From assembly GCA_964619935.1 (NCBI GenBank), contig CAZUGO010000066.1, forward strand, positions 1 to 64,000: 64,000 nt of DNA. The letters are read 5' to 3'. Both the position numbers and the translations under genes were made by a program. The stretch's first letter is position 1. Every line of letters begins with the position of its first letter. Below, piece after piece: positions 41,562-50,986 of the stretch. This DNA comes from CAZUGO01 sp964619935 (GTDB lineage: Bacteria; Planctomycetota; Phycisphaerae; UBA1845; CAIVHJ01). The notes under the pieces were generated by a model, which ran no database searches, was not told where the DNA came from, and was given only the letters and a program-made list of their open reading frames with translations.

Positions 41562-42800
41562 TTACCGACTCGACGAAAGCTCCCAGTACGGGCTCACGCC
41601 GTAGTACTTGTGGGTGTCGCGAAGCAGTCGCGGTTCAGTCAGGTTGGGATAGTCCTTCTCGAAACCGAATGTCGAATTCTTCAACTTTTCGGAAGTGGCC
41701 GACACCATCATGTCCTCGTAGCCCGGGCTCATTTCCCAGAGACTCCACGGAATGGCGTACTTCTTGGTCTTGTAATCCAGCACGCCGTAAACCAACCGTC
41801 CAGAATCCGGATCGATGATCAACTCGTCCAACTCGCCGAGTTGTTCGCGGTTCTGTGCTGACTTGGCACCCTTGCCGGTCAGATCAGTCGCTTTTTGCCA
41901 TGACCGGGTCGGCTGATACCACCTATGGAGGGGATCATTGGACGGGTCTGTTCGGTACTCCGACTTCCAGTAAGGACGCTGGCCATAGAAGGTATGGGTT
42001 TCGGTCGCCCAGCGTTCGTCGCCGAAGTTCGGCCAGGCATCCTGGTTGAAGCCGCTCGCCTTCTTCAAACGATCCTTGTCCACGTTCAGCACGAATTCCT
42101 TTGAATCAGCGCTCAGAGCCAATGAACTCCATGGCACCGCAAACAATTTGTCGCCCATGCCCATGAACCCGCCGAAAGACAACACGCCGTAGATGATTCT
42201 TCCCGCTTGCGGGTCAATCGCCAGGTTCTCAATCTTGCCCAGGTTTTCGTCTTGAGCGTTCGTCACTGATTTTCCAATCAGGTCGCTGGATTTCTGCCAG
42301 CGCGTCGCGGGCTGAAAGCCGCGATCATCCTGAGCGCTGCTCCAACCACGTGTATCCCCTCCGAACGATGAACCCGTCGGGATAGCGCCCCTGCCGGCCT
42401 GAAGTTGCGTGCCGACATCCTGTTTGTCCAGCACCTGAGAAGTTTCACCGCATACCAGAACGGATGAGAAGCGGTCATTCGCCAGCACGGTCACTTCATA
42501 AATGGGATGCTCATCATGCATGGACTTGAACTTGTCCGCCGTGGCACGGGACTTCAAGCCTTCGCAACCCGTCAGTGCGACGTTCACGGCTTTGCCCTTG
42601 GTCTGCTCCTCAGCGATGCGTATGGCTTCAGCCATTCCGATCTTGGCGGAGCGGACGACCTGACCAAGCTGCTGCGCATTGTTGAACTGCCCGGAGTCTT
42701 TGGGCAGATTCCGCTCCTCGCCGGAGACGAGCCCGCCTGTGACCATGAGCCACATGACAGCCGGCAAGGCGCTTCTGGTGATCCTCGAATGCATCTTCAT
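41562..42800 (-). CDS. Secreted protein with two PRC-barrel domains
   Basis: This 412-residue protein has a signal peptide, an N-terminal PepSY-like part (GMAEAIRIAEEQTKGKAVNV, YEVTVLANDRFS), and two PRC-barrel domains. The first runs around SSDLIGKSVTNAQDENLGK to RIIYGVLSFGG, the second around ATDLTGKGAKSAQNREQLG to RLVYGVLDYKTKKYAIPW. PRC barrels bind proteins or RNA and often sit in stress genes. GGAGG seven bases before ATG 42800 is a good site. It closes the stress cluster on the minus strand. Confidence 0.85.
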   Translation of the reverse strand: MKMHSRITRSALPAVMWLMVTGGLVSGEERNLPKDSGQFNNAQQLGQVVRSAKIGMAEAIRIAEEQTKGKAVNVALTGCEGLKSRATADKFKSMHDEHPIYEVTVLANDRFSSVLVCGETSQVLDKQDVGTQLQAGRGAIPTGSSFGGDTRGWSSAQDDRGFQPATRWQKSSDLIGKSVTNAQDENLGKIENLAIDPQAGRIIYGVLSFGGFMGMGDKLFAVPWSSLALSADSKEFVLNVDKDRLKKASGFNQDAWPNFGDERWATETHTFYGQRPYWKSEYRTDPSNDPLHRWYQPTRSWQKATDLTGKGAKSAQNREQLGELDELIIDPDSGRLVYGVLDYKTKKYAIPWSLWEMSPGYEDMMVSATSEKLKNSTFGFEKDYPNLTEPRLLRDTHKYYGVSPYWELSSSR

Positions 42801-42923
42801 TGCACTACCTCCAAATCAAGAAAAGGTTCACGAACACTGGAAGACGGCACGCGCCGTTTCTTCCGCAGACTCACGCATCAATGGCATCGCTGGGTGGCTG
42901 GGAACCTCCCGCCCAGCGCAAGC

Positions 42924-42973
42924 AAAAAAAAGCCGACGTGGCCAAACACGCTGAGGTGTTCAACCACGTCGGC
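42924..42973 (-). terminator. Intrinsic terminator of element copy B
   Basis: On the minus strand, GCCGACGTGG pairs with CCACGTCGGC (10 bp) and is followed by eight T. It is the stronger of the two copies. Confidence 0.8.
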
Positions 42974-43165
42974 TTACTCTTCAACGAGCCTCCCGGCAGT
43001 TGCCGGGTTGCTCCTTAGTTAGTCATCCGAGACTGCGAATCGTATCTTGTTCGAAGCCTATAAGAAATTCTTCGAGACTCCGCTCGCTATCACAATCATA
43101 CACCGTGGAACTGGAAAAGCCAGGGAATTCTTTCCGCGTTCCCACATTCCAGCTTCGTTGCCGTC
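42924..43165 (-). repeat. Terminator-bearing inverted element, copy B
   Basis: This reverse-orientation copy of 36610-36850 has the same block order on the minus strand. With copy A it brackets the CsbD/PRC-barrel cluster. Its hairpin loop (AACT between CCCGGC and GCCGGG) and its terminator loop differ from copy A while the stems stay paired. Confidence 0.65.
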
Positions 43166-43329
43166 TCCGCTGCGCTGGTTCGACCAACAGCAGACCGGGT
43201 CGCCGGGTACCTGATCGGAGGGGATGGGTCGATCGCAGGGGAACAGCGAGAACTGCTCGTATTGCTGCCGACGATCATCAAAGACCGCGATGGTCTTCCG
43301 CCAGGCCGCAGCCTGACTGTCGTGTAAAT

Positions 43330-43352
43330 GCGCTACCCGAATCCGACCCGCG
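43330..43352. repeat. 23-bp direct repeat, left copy
   Basis: GCGCTACCCGAATCCGACCCGCG occurs here and, in the same orientation, at 50687-50709 beside the tRNA-Phe gene. It may bound a mobile segment. Confidence 0.6.
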
Positions 43353-43937
43353 GACCCTTCAACGCTCACAATCCCAACCTCGGTCGGGAGGGCCCGGTAG
43401 CGAGTATGAGTGCCTCAGGGTGTTTGGCCACGTCGGCTTTTTGTTTGCTTGTGGCGGTGCGGGAGGGTCCCGACCGCCCGGGGGGGTGAATGCTACACCA
43501 CCATAGGTGCTGCGGGCCTGTTCCAGGCGTTGCAAAGGAAGGCCGTTCCAGCAGCGCTGGCTGGGCTGCTGGATGTAAAGCGAACCTTCCGGAGCTTTCC
43601 GATCAGCCCGTTGCCAGCTGTGACCCACAGCACATGGGCTGTGCGGCAGAGGAATTCTGCTCAGGGGGTGAGGATTTGTTCACAGGAACTGACAGAAAAC
43701 TGGAAGACGAGTCAATCCCGGAGGCGGTCAAACCGTCTGGGCTCTTCCTGCTGTCCGAAAAACCCCAAGGCGCATCATTGTGGCACGCATTCTGCTCGTT
43801 CTCATAAGACATCTCAAGCGACTCCACAGGCATGGTCGGTGTGGTCCGCATCTTGCCACGTCAGCACAAGGAGAATCACGTGTTCCGAATCTTGAGGCAC
43901 ACATGCCCGCTCCACTGTGCGAGCCCGACTGCCGGAC

Positions 43938-44012
43938 TGTCCGGCAGACTTGAATGAGGATGGCGTCGTCGGCCCCCATGACCTGGCACTGCTTCTGGGC
44001 AATTGGGGTTAG
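43938..44012 (+). pseudogene. Orphan dockerin-repeat remnant
   Basis: A lone repeat reads CPADLNEDGVVGPHDLALLL followed by GNWG and a TAG stop, exactly like the end of the neighbouring dockerin proteins, but nothing upstream in frame resembles a secreted protein. It is the tail of a lost gene, 27 bases before the next dockerin gene. Confidence 0.7.
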
Positions 44013-44038
44013 TCGTCTTGATTCCAAGGAGAATCGCA

Positions 44039-45034
44039 ATGAAAACGACCGTTACCGTCATCGGCCTCACGATGGTACTCGCACTGACGTCTCGCGCGTG
44101 GGGGCAGCACTACGTCGAGTATGGAGTCAACTTGTCCCTCGGACCTCACTACGTCGAACACTACGAGCAGGGCGAGCAACCCATCGGGCCGATTAATCAC
44201 GAGGATGTCATCGACGGATACGGTCGCGTCGCCTGCGAGGCCAACGTCGGCTTCGGCGTGAACAAGGCCCGGGTCGACCTGGCGGGCACGAACCCGGAGA
44301 ATCCATTTTACTTCGAGTATGGCTTTGCCACTTCGCGGTACTGGGACACCTTTCAATTTGACGACCCAGAGCTGGACGGCACGAACGGCTTCTTCGACGT
44401 CAACCTGTTTGTTGCCGGATCCGGCTTCGTCGACCTCAGTGAAGCGTACCTTCAGTCTCCCGACACCGAGTTCGACGCATTCTGGCATGCCGTTATCAAC
44501 GTTGCTGTAGAAGGTGTGACCGACCCCATCGGCAGCCCGATCCAGTCGGGCTATTACGCGGGCGAATGGTACAAGGGCTTTGAATCCACGACGCTCGATT
44601 ATGACGGCGACCCCCTCAACACTTATCAGCAGACCGTTACGTTCGAGTTCATCTACGGACAGCCGATCTTGATGGATACCTTTCTCCAGGTCTACACGAC
44701 GTTCGACAACCAGTTCTCGTCGGTGGCCGGAACGCTGGACACGGTGATTGACCTTGGGAACTCGAGCTACTGGGGTGGCATAACGAATCTTCGCGATGCA
44801 CAAGGCCATCCGGTGACCGCCGCGGACTATTCGTCCAGCTCGGGCTTCGACTACCGCCAAAGCGCTGTTCCCACTTCGCCCGGCGACCTCAACGGCGATG
44901 GTACCGTGGGCCCCGCGGACCTGGCGCTACTGCTGGGCTCTTGGGGGTCATGCCCAGCCTGTCCAGCCGACCTGAACAGAGATGGAGTAGTCGGTCCAAG
45001 TGATCTGGCGCTCCTTCTGGGTGACTGGGGCTAA
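44039..45034 (+). CDS. Secreted dockerin protein, unknown family
   Basis: This 331-residue protein has a signal peptide (TVIGLTMVLALTSRAWGQ). The mature domain is not recognised; it is Tyr/Phe/Gly-rich with ANVGFGVNKARVDLAG, VNLFVAGSGFVDLSEAYL and FEFIYGQPILMDTF, which suggests a beta-sandwich. The C-terminus is a dockerin pair, DLNGDGTVGPADLALLLGSW and DLNRDGVVGPSDLALLLGDW. AAGGAG seven bases before ATG 44039 supports the start. Confidence 0.75.
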   Translation: MKTTVTVIGLTMVLALTSRAWGQHYVEYGVNLSLGPHYVEHYEQGEQPIGPINHEDVIDGYGRVACEANVGFGVNKARVDLAGTNPENPFYFEYGFATSRYWDTFQFDDPELDGTNGFFDVNLFVAGSGFVDLSEAYLQSPDTEFDAFWHAVINVAVEGVTDPIGSPIQSGYYAGEWYKGFESTTLDYDGDPLNTYQQTVTFEFIYGQPILMDTFLQVYTTFDNQFSSVAGTLDTVIDLGNSSYWGGITNLRDAQGHPVTAADYSSSSGFDYRQSAVPTSPGDLNGDGTVGPADLALLLGSWGSCPACPADLNRDGVVGPSDLALLLGDWG

Positions 45035-45143
45035 AGAGTGGTCTGCGTTGACAAAACCTGCTTGATATTCAGGCTGCACAATGAACAGGCTTTGAGCGCG
45101 GAGATGGGATCATGACAACAGCCAATCACGTGCGGGCAGGTTT

Positions 45144-45236
45144 TTGGGTGGCAACTCCAGCATCGATTTTTTCGGCGGGACCGTCAACCTGCATCGCGTG
45201 ACGCTACCGGGTGACGGCTGCGTGGACGGTGGGGAG
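45144..45236 (+). pseudogene. Fragment of a choice-of-anchor-type gene
   Basis: VGGNSSIDFFGGTVNLHRVT followed by LPGDGCVD resembles the middle of the next gene (VGGWNLYSVTLPGDGRIAL near residue 180), but only this piece is present. It suggests duplication followed by decay of one copy. Confidence 0.5.
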
Positions 45237-45282
45237 TCCCGATCGTTCTACATTGTGGGTGAATCTCTGTACGAGGTGCAAA

Positions 45283-48200
45283 ATGACGACAATTCGGACA
45301 TGCGTTATTGTGGGGATCATTGCAGCGAGCAGCCTGATCTGGGGCACGCCGGCCGCTCGGGCACAGGCGAACTTCAGCGAGGGTTTCGACAACGTCGGCC
45401 CGGTCCTGCCGGGACAGGACGGCCCATCGAATCTCGTCGCGGCTGGATGGATATTCAGCAACCAGAGCGCGCCCGCGGGCACCGAAAGCTGGTTTGACGG
45501 CTACACGCCGGGCTCGACCGGCGTACCCTATTGGCCTCAGCCACAGGCCAGCGCCGGCTACGTGGCCGTGACCAGCGACAGCACCGACTTTTTCAGCGGC
45601 GCGGTCAGCAACTGGGCCATCCTGCCGGACATCCCCAACCAGCGAGCCGGCGACGAGTTGCGCTTTTACTTGCTCGATATGGACAGCAGCAACCTCAATA
45701 CCCTCCAGGTGCGCTACTCGCCCAGCGGTGAGACCAGTACCGGCTCGAGCGTCAACGGCGTCGGCGACTTTACGCAGCTCCTGGTGAACATCAACCCCAT
45801 CCCGGTCGGCGGGTGGAATCTGTATTCTGTAACGCTGCCGGGCGACGGCCGCATCGCTCTGCGCTATTACATCGCGAGCGCGTGCAACTTCGCCTGCTTC
45901 TCGTCTTATACCGGCATCGACTCGCTGAGCGTCGGCGTGCCGCCTTCGCCACCTTGCAACCTGGCGCCCGTCCCCAGTGCCGGGCAGACGGTCGTTTGGA
46001 CAGCGGCGAACAGTCCGTACCAGGTGTGCCAGAACATGAGCATCCCGCCGGGGGCAACGGTGAACGTCGAGGCGGGTGTGCAGATCAGCTTCGACAGCGA
46101 CATGCAACTGGTCGTCGCGGGCACGCTCAACATCAACGCGACCGCCGCGGCCCACGCGGTCCTGACAGCGCCTAACTCCGGTACCCCGTTCCTGCTCGTC
46201 ACCGGCGGCACCATCGACGCACACTTCGCCGAGTTCCACCACGCGCTCCGGGTCAGCAACGCCGCCAACGTGCTGCTCTCGGATTGCACGTTCGCGTCCG
46301 ACGGCGCCCTGAGCTCCGACAACATCCCCAGCCCCTACCCCTTCGTAAAGCTTGAACGCTGCACCTTCGCCAACTCGTACATGTCCCTCTCGGGCTGCCT
46401 CGCGGTTCTCCACGACAACACTTTCACAGACACCTACGCCCAACTGCTTCGTACTTTTGCCGACGTCACCGCCCCGAACACCTTCACCGGGCAGCCGCTC
46501 CGCATCAACCGCCAGGAGAGCATCCAGCCGCTGCCCATCGACGGCATGTCTGGCGCGGGCAGCAGCGAGGCCGGGCTGATGCTCGACGGCGGCATGTACC
46601 ACATCGGACCCGACGTGGCGCTGTACGACAACCTCTACCCGCTGGAGTTGCACGGCGGATTGACGCCCGACAGCGTGGTGTCGACTACCGGCAACACGAA
46701 CAACGCGATCAACGTCGGAAACGGCGGCTTCTCGGGGCGCGGGAGGTGGGCGGATTTGGGCTTGCCCTACCGGCTGACCGAGCCGACGACGAGCTTGCCG
46801 GGCGGCGACCTGACGATCGACCCGGGTGTCGCGGTCGAGGCCGCAAACCCGAATGCGGCGATGTGGTTTCGCTCGACGCGCCAGGGCGTGCTCGACGGGC
46901 TTCCCAATGCCCCGATTACCTTCCGCGGCCTGAACGGCCAGTCGTGGGGTGGCCTGCTGTTTCATGCGAACAGCACCACCGGCTGCCGCATGGAGTACTG
47001 CGCCATTGAGGACGCCCAAATCGGAGTGATCAGCACGGATAACACCCTGTACGTCGACAACTGCGAATTCAGCAGCAACCAAGTAGGCGCAAACATGAAC
47101 ACGTTCGGCGGCATTTTCGTCCGCAAGACCCGGTTCATGGCCAACGCCGTCGGCGTCGGTTTTACGGACCAAGGGAGTCCGAGCCTGAACAGCCCCAGCA
47201 ATCCAAACTCCTTCGAGGGCAACACGGTGGGGGCCGACGCTTTCGAATTCGGATCGAACGCCGACGCCCGCAACTGCTGGTGGAATGACCCCTCGGGGCC
47301 GCTGGCGCCCGGTAATCCCGCCGGCCAGGGCGACTCGATCGCTGGCGTCGGCGCGACGGGCGTCAGCTTCCAGCCGTTCCTCACTGCCCCGCCGGACTTC
47401 ACCAACACGCCGCCGGTTGTGCGGATGATCGAGCCGGGGCTGACGCAGCGCTACGCCTCGCCCGACTACATCATTCCCGACTATCTGCTCGACCCTGGCA
47501 CAAAGTACATCCTGCGCTGGGACGTGCAGAGCGACGACGCGATCGTGAACCAGCGGATCGAGTTCTCGCCCGATGGGCACTACCAGAGCCGCTTCTTTGT
47601 ACTGGTAGACGCTATTCCTGGCGACGCGCGCTCCTGGGAGATCACGGTTCCCAATCCGGGCTTTGCCGGCACCTACCAGCCGCAGTTCCTGCGCGTGGTC
47701 GCGGTCGACGCGGCCGGGCAGGAAGCTTGGGACCAGGCGGCGGTGCAAGTCCCCTCGGGAGACGTTGTTGGAACGCTGACGATCACCACCGACCTCCTGA
47801 GCGGTCAGACGTTCTTCGGCGGCTCGGCGATTCCTCCTGACGTGCAGTGGACTGGGCCGGGAAACCTCGGGCTTGGCACGCCGCTGCTCGTGCTGGAAAG
47901 CGACGGGGCCGCGATCCAGGGCCTGGCATTGGGAATGGGCGATACGGGGGGCTACTTCTTCCAGGACTTCCCGTTCGTCAGCACCGACAGGGCGCGCCTG
48001 GCCGTGCAAGTGACGAACAACTCCAACGCCGTGGCCTGGTTCTTCGCCGACGGCTATTTCTCCATCCGCCACGATCCGCGACTGGGCTTCCAACCGCCGA
48101 ACGTTCAGTTGACCTCGCCGCTCGGCGGGGAGCGCTTTTCCGGCGGCTCGACTCTCCCCATCGCGTGGAGCGCCAGCGCCCCCGAGGGGACGCGCTCGTT

Positions 48201-48573
48201 CGACGTCCAGGCGTCGTACGACGCTGGACGCACTTGGCATCCGATCGCCCGGGACCTGCCCGCCGACGCAACTTCCTTCGACTGGCTTCTACCGGCTAGC
48301 TCGGGCATTCCCGACGTGCGCGTCCGGGTTATCGTGCGCGACCAGCGGTTCCAGAACAGCGCCGACGACAGCGGCGTCTTCACCATCGCACCGGGCGTAC
48401 CCGCAATCCCCGGCGACCTAGACGGCGACGGGGTCGTCGGGGCGCAGGACCTCGCATTGCTGCTGGGCAGCTGGGGACCGTGCCCGCCGCAGGAGGACTG
48501 CCCGGCCGACCCGAATGGTGACGGAGTAGTCGGACCGAACGACTTGGCTCTTCTGTTGGGCAACTGGGGTTGA
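45283..48573 (+). CDS. Large secreted beta-helix dockerin protein
   Basis: This 1096-residue protein has a signal peptide (VIVGIIAASSLIWGTPAARA), an N-terminal choice-of-anchor-like sandwich (about 30-230, with AGDELRFYLLDMDSSNLNTL), a beta-helix part (about 250-700) of short turns such as LLSDCTFASDGAL and CRMEYCAIEDAQIGVI, and sandwich domains near the end (TSPLGGERFSGGSTLPIAW). A dockerin pair closes it: DGDGVVGAQDLALLLGSW and NGDGVVGPNDLALLLGNW. ATG 45283 fits the signal peptide, with GAGGTG just upstream. Probable extracellular adhesion or polysaccharide role; no catalytic residues are identified. Confidence 0.8.
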   Translation: MTTIRTCVIVGIIAASSLIWGTPAARAQANFSEGFDNVGPVLPGQDGPSNLVAAGWIFSNQSAPAGTESWFDGYTPGSTGVPYWPQPQASAGYVAVTSDSTDFFSGAVSNWAILPDIPNQRAGDELRFYLLDMDSSNLNTLQVRYSPSGETSTGSSVNGVGDFTQLLVNINPIPVGGWNLYSVTLPGDGRIALRYYIASACNFACFSSYTGIDSLSVGVPPSPPCNLAPVPSAGQTVVWTAANSPYQVCQNMSIPPGATVNVEAGVQISFDSDMQLVVAGTLNINATAAAHAVLTAPNSGTPFLLVTGGTIDAHFAEFHHALRVSNAANVLLSDCTFASDGALSSDNIPSPYPFVKLERCTFANSYMSLSGCLAVLHDNTFTDTYAQLLRTFADVTAPNTFTGQPLRINRQESIQPLPIDGMSGAGSSEAGLMLDGGMYHIGPDVALYDNLYPLELHGGLTPDSVVSTTGNTNNAINVGNGGFSGRGRWADLGLPYRLTEPTTSLPGGDLTIDPGVAVEAANPNAAMWFRSTRQGVLDGLPNAPITFRGLNGQSWGGLLFHANSTTGCRMEYCAIEDAQIGVISTDNTLYVDNCEFSSNQVGANMNTFGGIFVRKTRFMANAVGVGFTDQGSPSLNSPSNPNSFEGNTVGADAFEFGSNADARNCWWNDPSGPLAPGNPAGQGDSIAGVGATGVSFQPFLTAPPDFTNTPPVVRMIEPGLTQRYASPDYIIPDYLLDPGTKYILRWDVQSDDAIVNQRIEFSPDGHYQSRFFVLVDAIPGDARSWEITVPNPGFAGTYQPQFLRVVAVDAAGQEAWDQAAVQVPSGDVVGTLTITTDLLSGQTFFGGSAIPPDVQWTGPGNLGLGTPLLVLESDGAAIQGLALGMGDTGGYFFQDFPFVSTDRARLAVQVTNNSNAVAWFFADGYFSIRHDPRLGFQPPNVQLTSPLGGERFSGGSTLPIAWSASAPEGTRSFDVQASYDAGRTWHPIARDLPADATSFDWLLPASSGIPDVRVRVIVRDQRFQNSADDSGVFTIAPGVPAIPGDLDGDGVVGAQDLALLLGSWGPCPPQEDCPADPNGDGVVGPNDLALLLGNWG

Positions 48574-48841
48574 TTGCTTTGGCGGGCAAGTGAACATCAT
48601 GCGCTCACGATGGATCAAGACCTGCATGCCTGGTGAATTCGTGTTGGCTGCGCCGGTTGCGATCAGCATGGTTCTGCCAGTTGCCGCCGCGGATCCACCC
48701 TACTACACGGCCCCAGTGCATCACGCCCGGCAGGAGCGCCATCAACGCCGCGGCCATGAACAATGCTGGGAACGCCGACGCGCGATCAGGACGACTTCGT
48801 CACTCTCTTTCCAAGACCGGCAATGACAACGGAGCACGTTC
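48574..48841. other. Intergenic region with signal-peptide-like remnant
   Basis: From ATG 48599 one frame encodes a signal-like stretch (EFVLAAPVAISMVLPVAAA), then basic, low-complexity residues with no family resemblance. This may be the broken start of another secreted gene. Nothing else is seen. Confidence 0.3.
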
Positions 48842-50107
48842 ATGAATAATGACAGGCCGAAGCACGTCACGAAACTGTTTGTCGGAGCCCTCAGCCTGGC
48901 GCTGAGCGCTATGACAAACGCCGAGGAGGCGAAGGCGATCAAGTACACCTCTGGCGGGTCACAGATCACCCTCACCGATCTGGGGCTGCTTCCCGGAGGA
49001 ACCGCGTCAAGCGGCTTGGCGATCAACAACCAGCCGATCATTGTCGGTTTGGCAACCGACAGCAACCTGAACCTGCAGCGGCCGATTTGGGACGCAAACA
49101 CCGGAGCAATCGCGGGCATGGCGGAGAACATGAACCCAGCGAGCACAGCGGTCCCGGAGCACATCAATGACAGCGGAGAAATGGCCGGCAGCGAGGTTTA
49201 TGGCGACAATGTGTACCAGGGCGTCTACTGGGATTCCACGGCCCAGGCATTTGAATTACAAGCGATGGCCGGCGTCGATCCCTTCTACGGAGGTCTTCAC
49301 ACCATGGCCCACGGCATCAACAATCTGGGCCAAATCGTGGGGACGGGTAAGGAGGCCGCGCCGAATTACTACACGCACGCCGTCCTGTGGCCCAACAAAG
49401 ACACCGAGGCCATTGATCTCGGCTTTCTAGGTCAAGGCGTCCCCTTGAACTACAGCGTAGCCTACGGCGTCAACGATTTGAGCCACGTGGTTGGCAACGG
49501 CTTGGTCGGCTCGCTTAATCGCGGATTCCTCTGGCGAAATGGTCAGATGATCGACCTCGGCGCGTTGAGCGGTCAGGTCGTAAGCGAGGCCTACGCGATT
49601 AATAATACAGGTCTCATTGCTGGGAGGAGCAACTTCTATCCGGTCACCTGGGAATATGACACTGCGAATCCCAGCAGCACGCCGACGATCAGTCAGCTGC
49701 CGATACCTTCCGGCTTTTTCTCCGCGACGCCCACCGCGGTGAGCGATTCGGGTGATGTCGTGGGCTACGCAGGCGCTCCGAACATCGACGCCCATGCGAT
49801 CCTCTGGCGCAACGGCATAGCAATCGACCTCGGCGTCTGGCCTGGCGGCCATTACAGTGTCGCGAGCGGGATCAACAATCTCGGCCAGATCGTCGGCACC
49901 GGCAGCGTTGCCGGTGATAATCTGGATCATGCATTGATGTGGACGGCCGCGCCCACCGACCTGAACGGCGACGGCTACGTTGGGTCGGCCGATTTGGCCC
50001 TGCTGCTGGGCAGCTGGGGGGCGTGTGGAGGTTGTCCTGCCGACCTGAACGGAGATGGCTCGGTCGGACCGAGCGATCTGGCGCTGTTACTGGGTCACTG
50101 GGGGTGA
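48842..50107 (+). CDS. HAF-repeat dockerin protein
   Basis: This 421-residue protein has a signal peptide, then HAF-type repeats: SVAYGVNDLSHVVGNG, RGFLWRNGQMIDLGALSG, HAILWRNGIAIDLGVWPGG and similar phrases around INNxGQIVGTG. HAF repeats are predicted to be beta-propeller-like and are found in secreted proteins. The end is a dockerin pair, DLNGDGYVGSADLALLLGSW and DLNGDGSVGPSDLALLLGHW. GGAG seven bases before ATG 48842 supports the start. Function unknown. Confidence 0.85.
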   Translation: MNNDRPKHVTKLFVGALSLALSAMTNAEEAKAIKYTSGGSQITLTDLGLLPGGTASSGLAINNQPIIVGLATDSNLNLQRPIWDANTGAIAGMAENMNPASTAVPEHINDSGEMAGSEVYGDNVYQGVYWDSTAQAFELQAMAGVDPFYGGLHTMAHGINNLGQIVGTGKEAAPNYYTHAVLWPNKDTEAIDLGFLGQGVPLNYSVAYGVNDLSHVVGNGLVGSLNRGFLWRNGQMIDLGALSGQVVSEAYAINNTGLIAGRSNFYPVTWEYDTANPSSTPTISQLPIPSGFFSATPTAVSDSGDVVGYAGAPNIDAHAILWRNGIAIDLGVWPGGHYSVASGINNLGQIVGTGSVAGDNLDHALMWTAAPTDLNGDGYVGSADLALLLGSWGACGGCPADLNGDGSVGPSDLALLLGHWG

Positions 50108-50532
50108 CGGCCGAACCGACCGCCTGACGGAGGTGGGAGCGAAAGTGGTGGTTGCGCCTGCATGTGCTCCGGGGCAGGCTCGACATGGATCAGGGCATCG
50201 CTAATCGACGAGTTCTCGAGCCGAATGCGGTCCTTGACGGCATGCGAGATCGCATGACCGTCGGCGACGGTCATCCCAGGATCGACCCCCATGTGCAGAT
50301 CAACGAATAGGTCGAACCCGACCTTTCGAACGCGGCACTTGTGCCTGCCGCGCACGCCAATGACCCCCGACGCCGATCGCAGGATACCCTCCTCGATTTC
50401 CTTGTGCGGGGCCGTATCAAGTAGTTCTGCGAGCGCGGGACGCAGCAACCTGACGGCATTGAATGCGATGATCCCGGCGGCGATCAGTGCGAGGAAGTCC
50501 TGGGGGGCGAGACGGTTTGCAAGACCGTCACC
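50095..50532 (-). pseudogene. 5'-truncated CDF cation transporter
   Basis: The minus-strand frame encodes a last membrane helix (DFLALIAAGIIAFNAVRLL) and then the cytoplasmic ZT_dimer domain of cation diffusion facilitators: LAELLDTAPHKEIEE, SASGVIGVRGRHKCRVRKVG, DLFVDLHMGVDPGMTVADGH and HVEPAPEH. A TGA stop lies at 50533-50535 in frame, and the five preceding helices are absent. Only the C-terminal quarter remains, adjacent to a tRNA gene, so a rearrangement probably cut it. Confidence 0.8.
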
Positions 50533-50686
50533 TCATTCGCGCGACATGAACCGCGACAGCGCGTTCGAATAATCGAATAATCGCCCGGGGGATCTTGAAC
50601 TCAGAACGGGCACCGTCCGCTGCGTCACGGACTCTGTGATCCGCAGGCCAAATCTGAAGCAACAAACGGCCGATCGCAGAGCAAGC

Positions 50687-50709
50687 GCGCTACCCGAATC
50701 CGACCCGCG
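50687..50709. repeat. 23-bp direct repeat, right copy
   Basis: Exact match to 43330-43352, same orientation, 25 bases beyond the 3' end of the tRNA-Phe gene. The 7.3 kb between the copies holds dockerin genes and debris. Confidence 0.6.
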
Positions 50710-50734
50710 AGCACTGAAGAGCGACGTAAGTCAT

Positions 50735-50807
<73 letters not shown>

Positions 50808-50986
50808 TGGAAACGGGCGCGGGGCCCTGCCGAACGGGCCTTCCCAATGCCGGGCACGAAGATAGCCTGCGCGGCGGGACCCGTCAAGCCTCCCGCCGCG
50901 CGCTGCGCATGTGCGACCGCAAACAACACGGCCGCGCCGTCCTCTCGGGCGGTGCGGCCGGCTGGTTGATTCGGGGCGCAACCCGA

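Larger units (their letters stand above)
43166..44038. other. Gene-poor debris zone
   Basis: No complete gene is supported here. It holds part of the repeat element again (43405-43447: GGCCACGTCGGCTTTTTG on the plus strand, one arm only), a 23-bp sequence shared with 50687-50709, and a dockerin remnant at its end. Other open frames lack recognisable motifs. Confidence 0.45.

Noticed and set aside
45184..48240. 1018-codon open frame on the minus strand
   Set aside because: It lies antisense to the large dockerin protein and has no motif or signal peptide.
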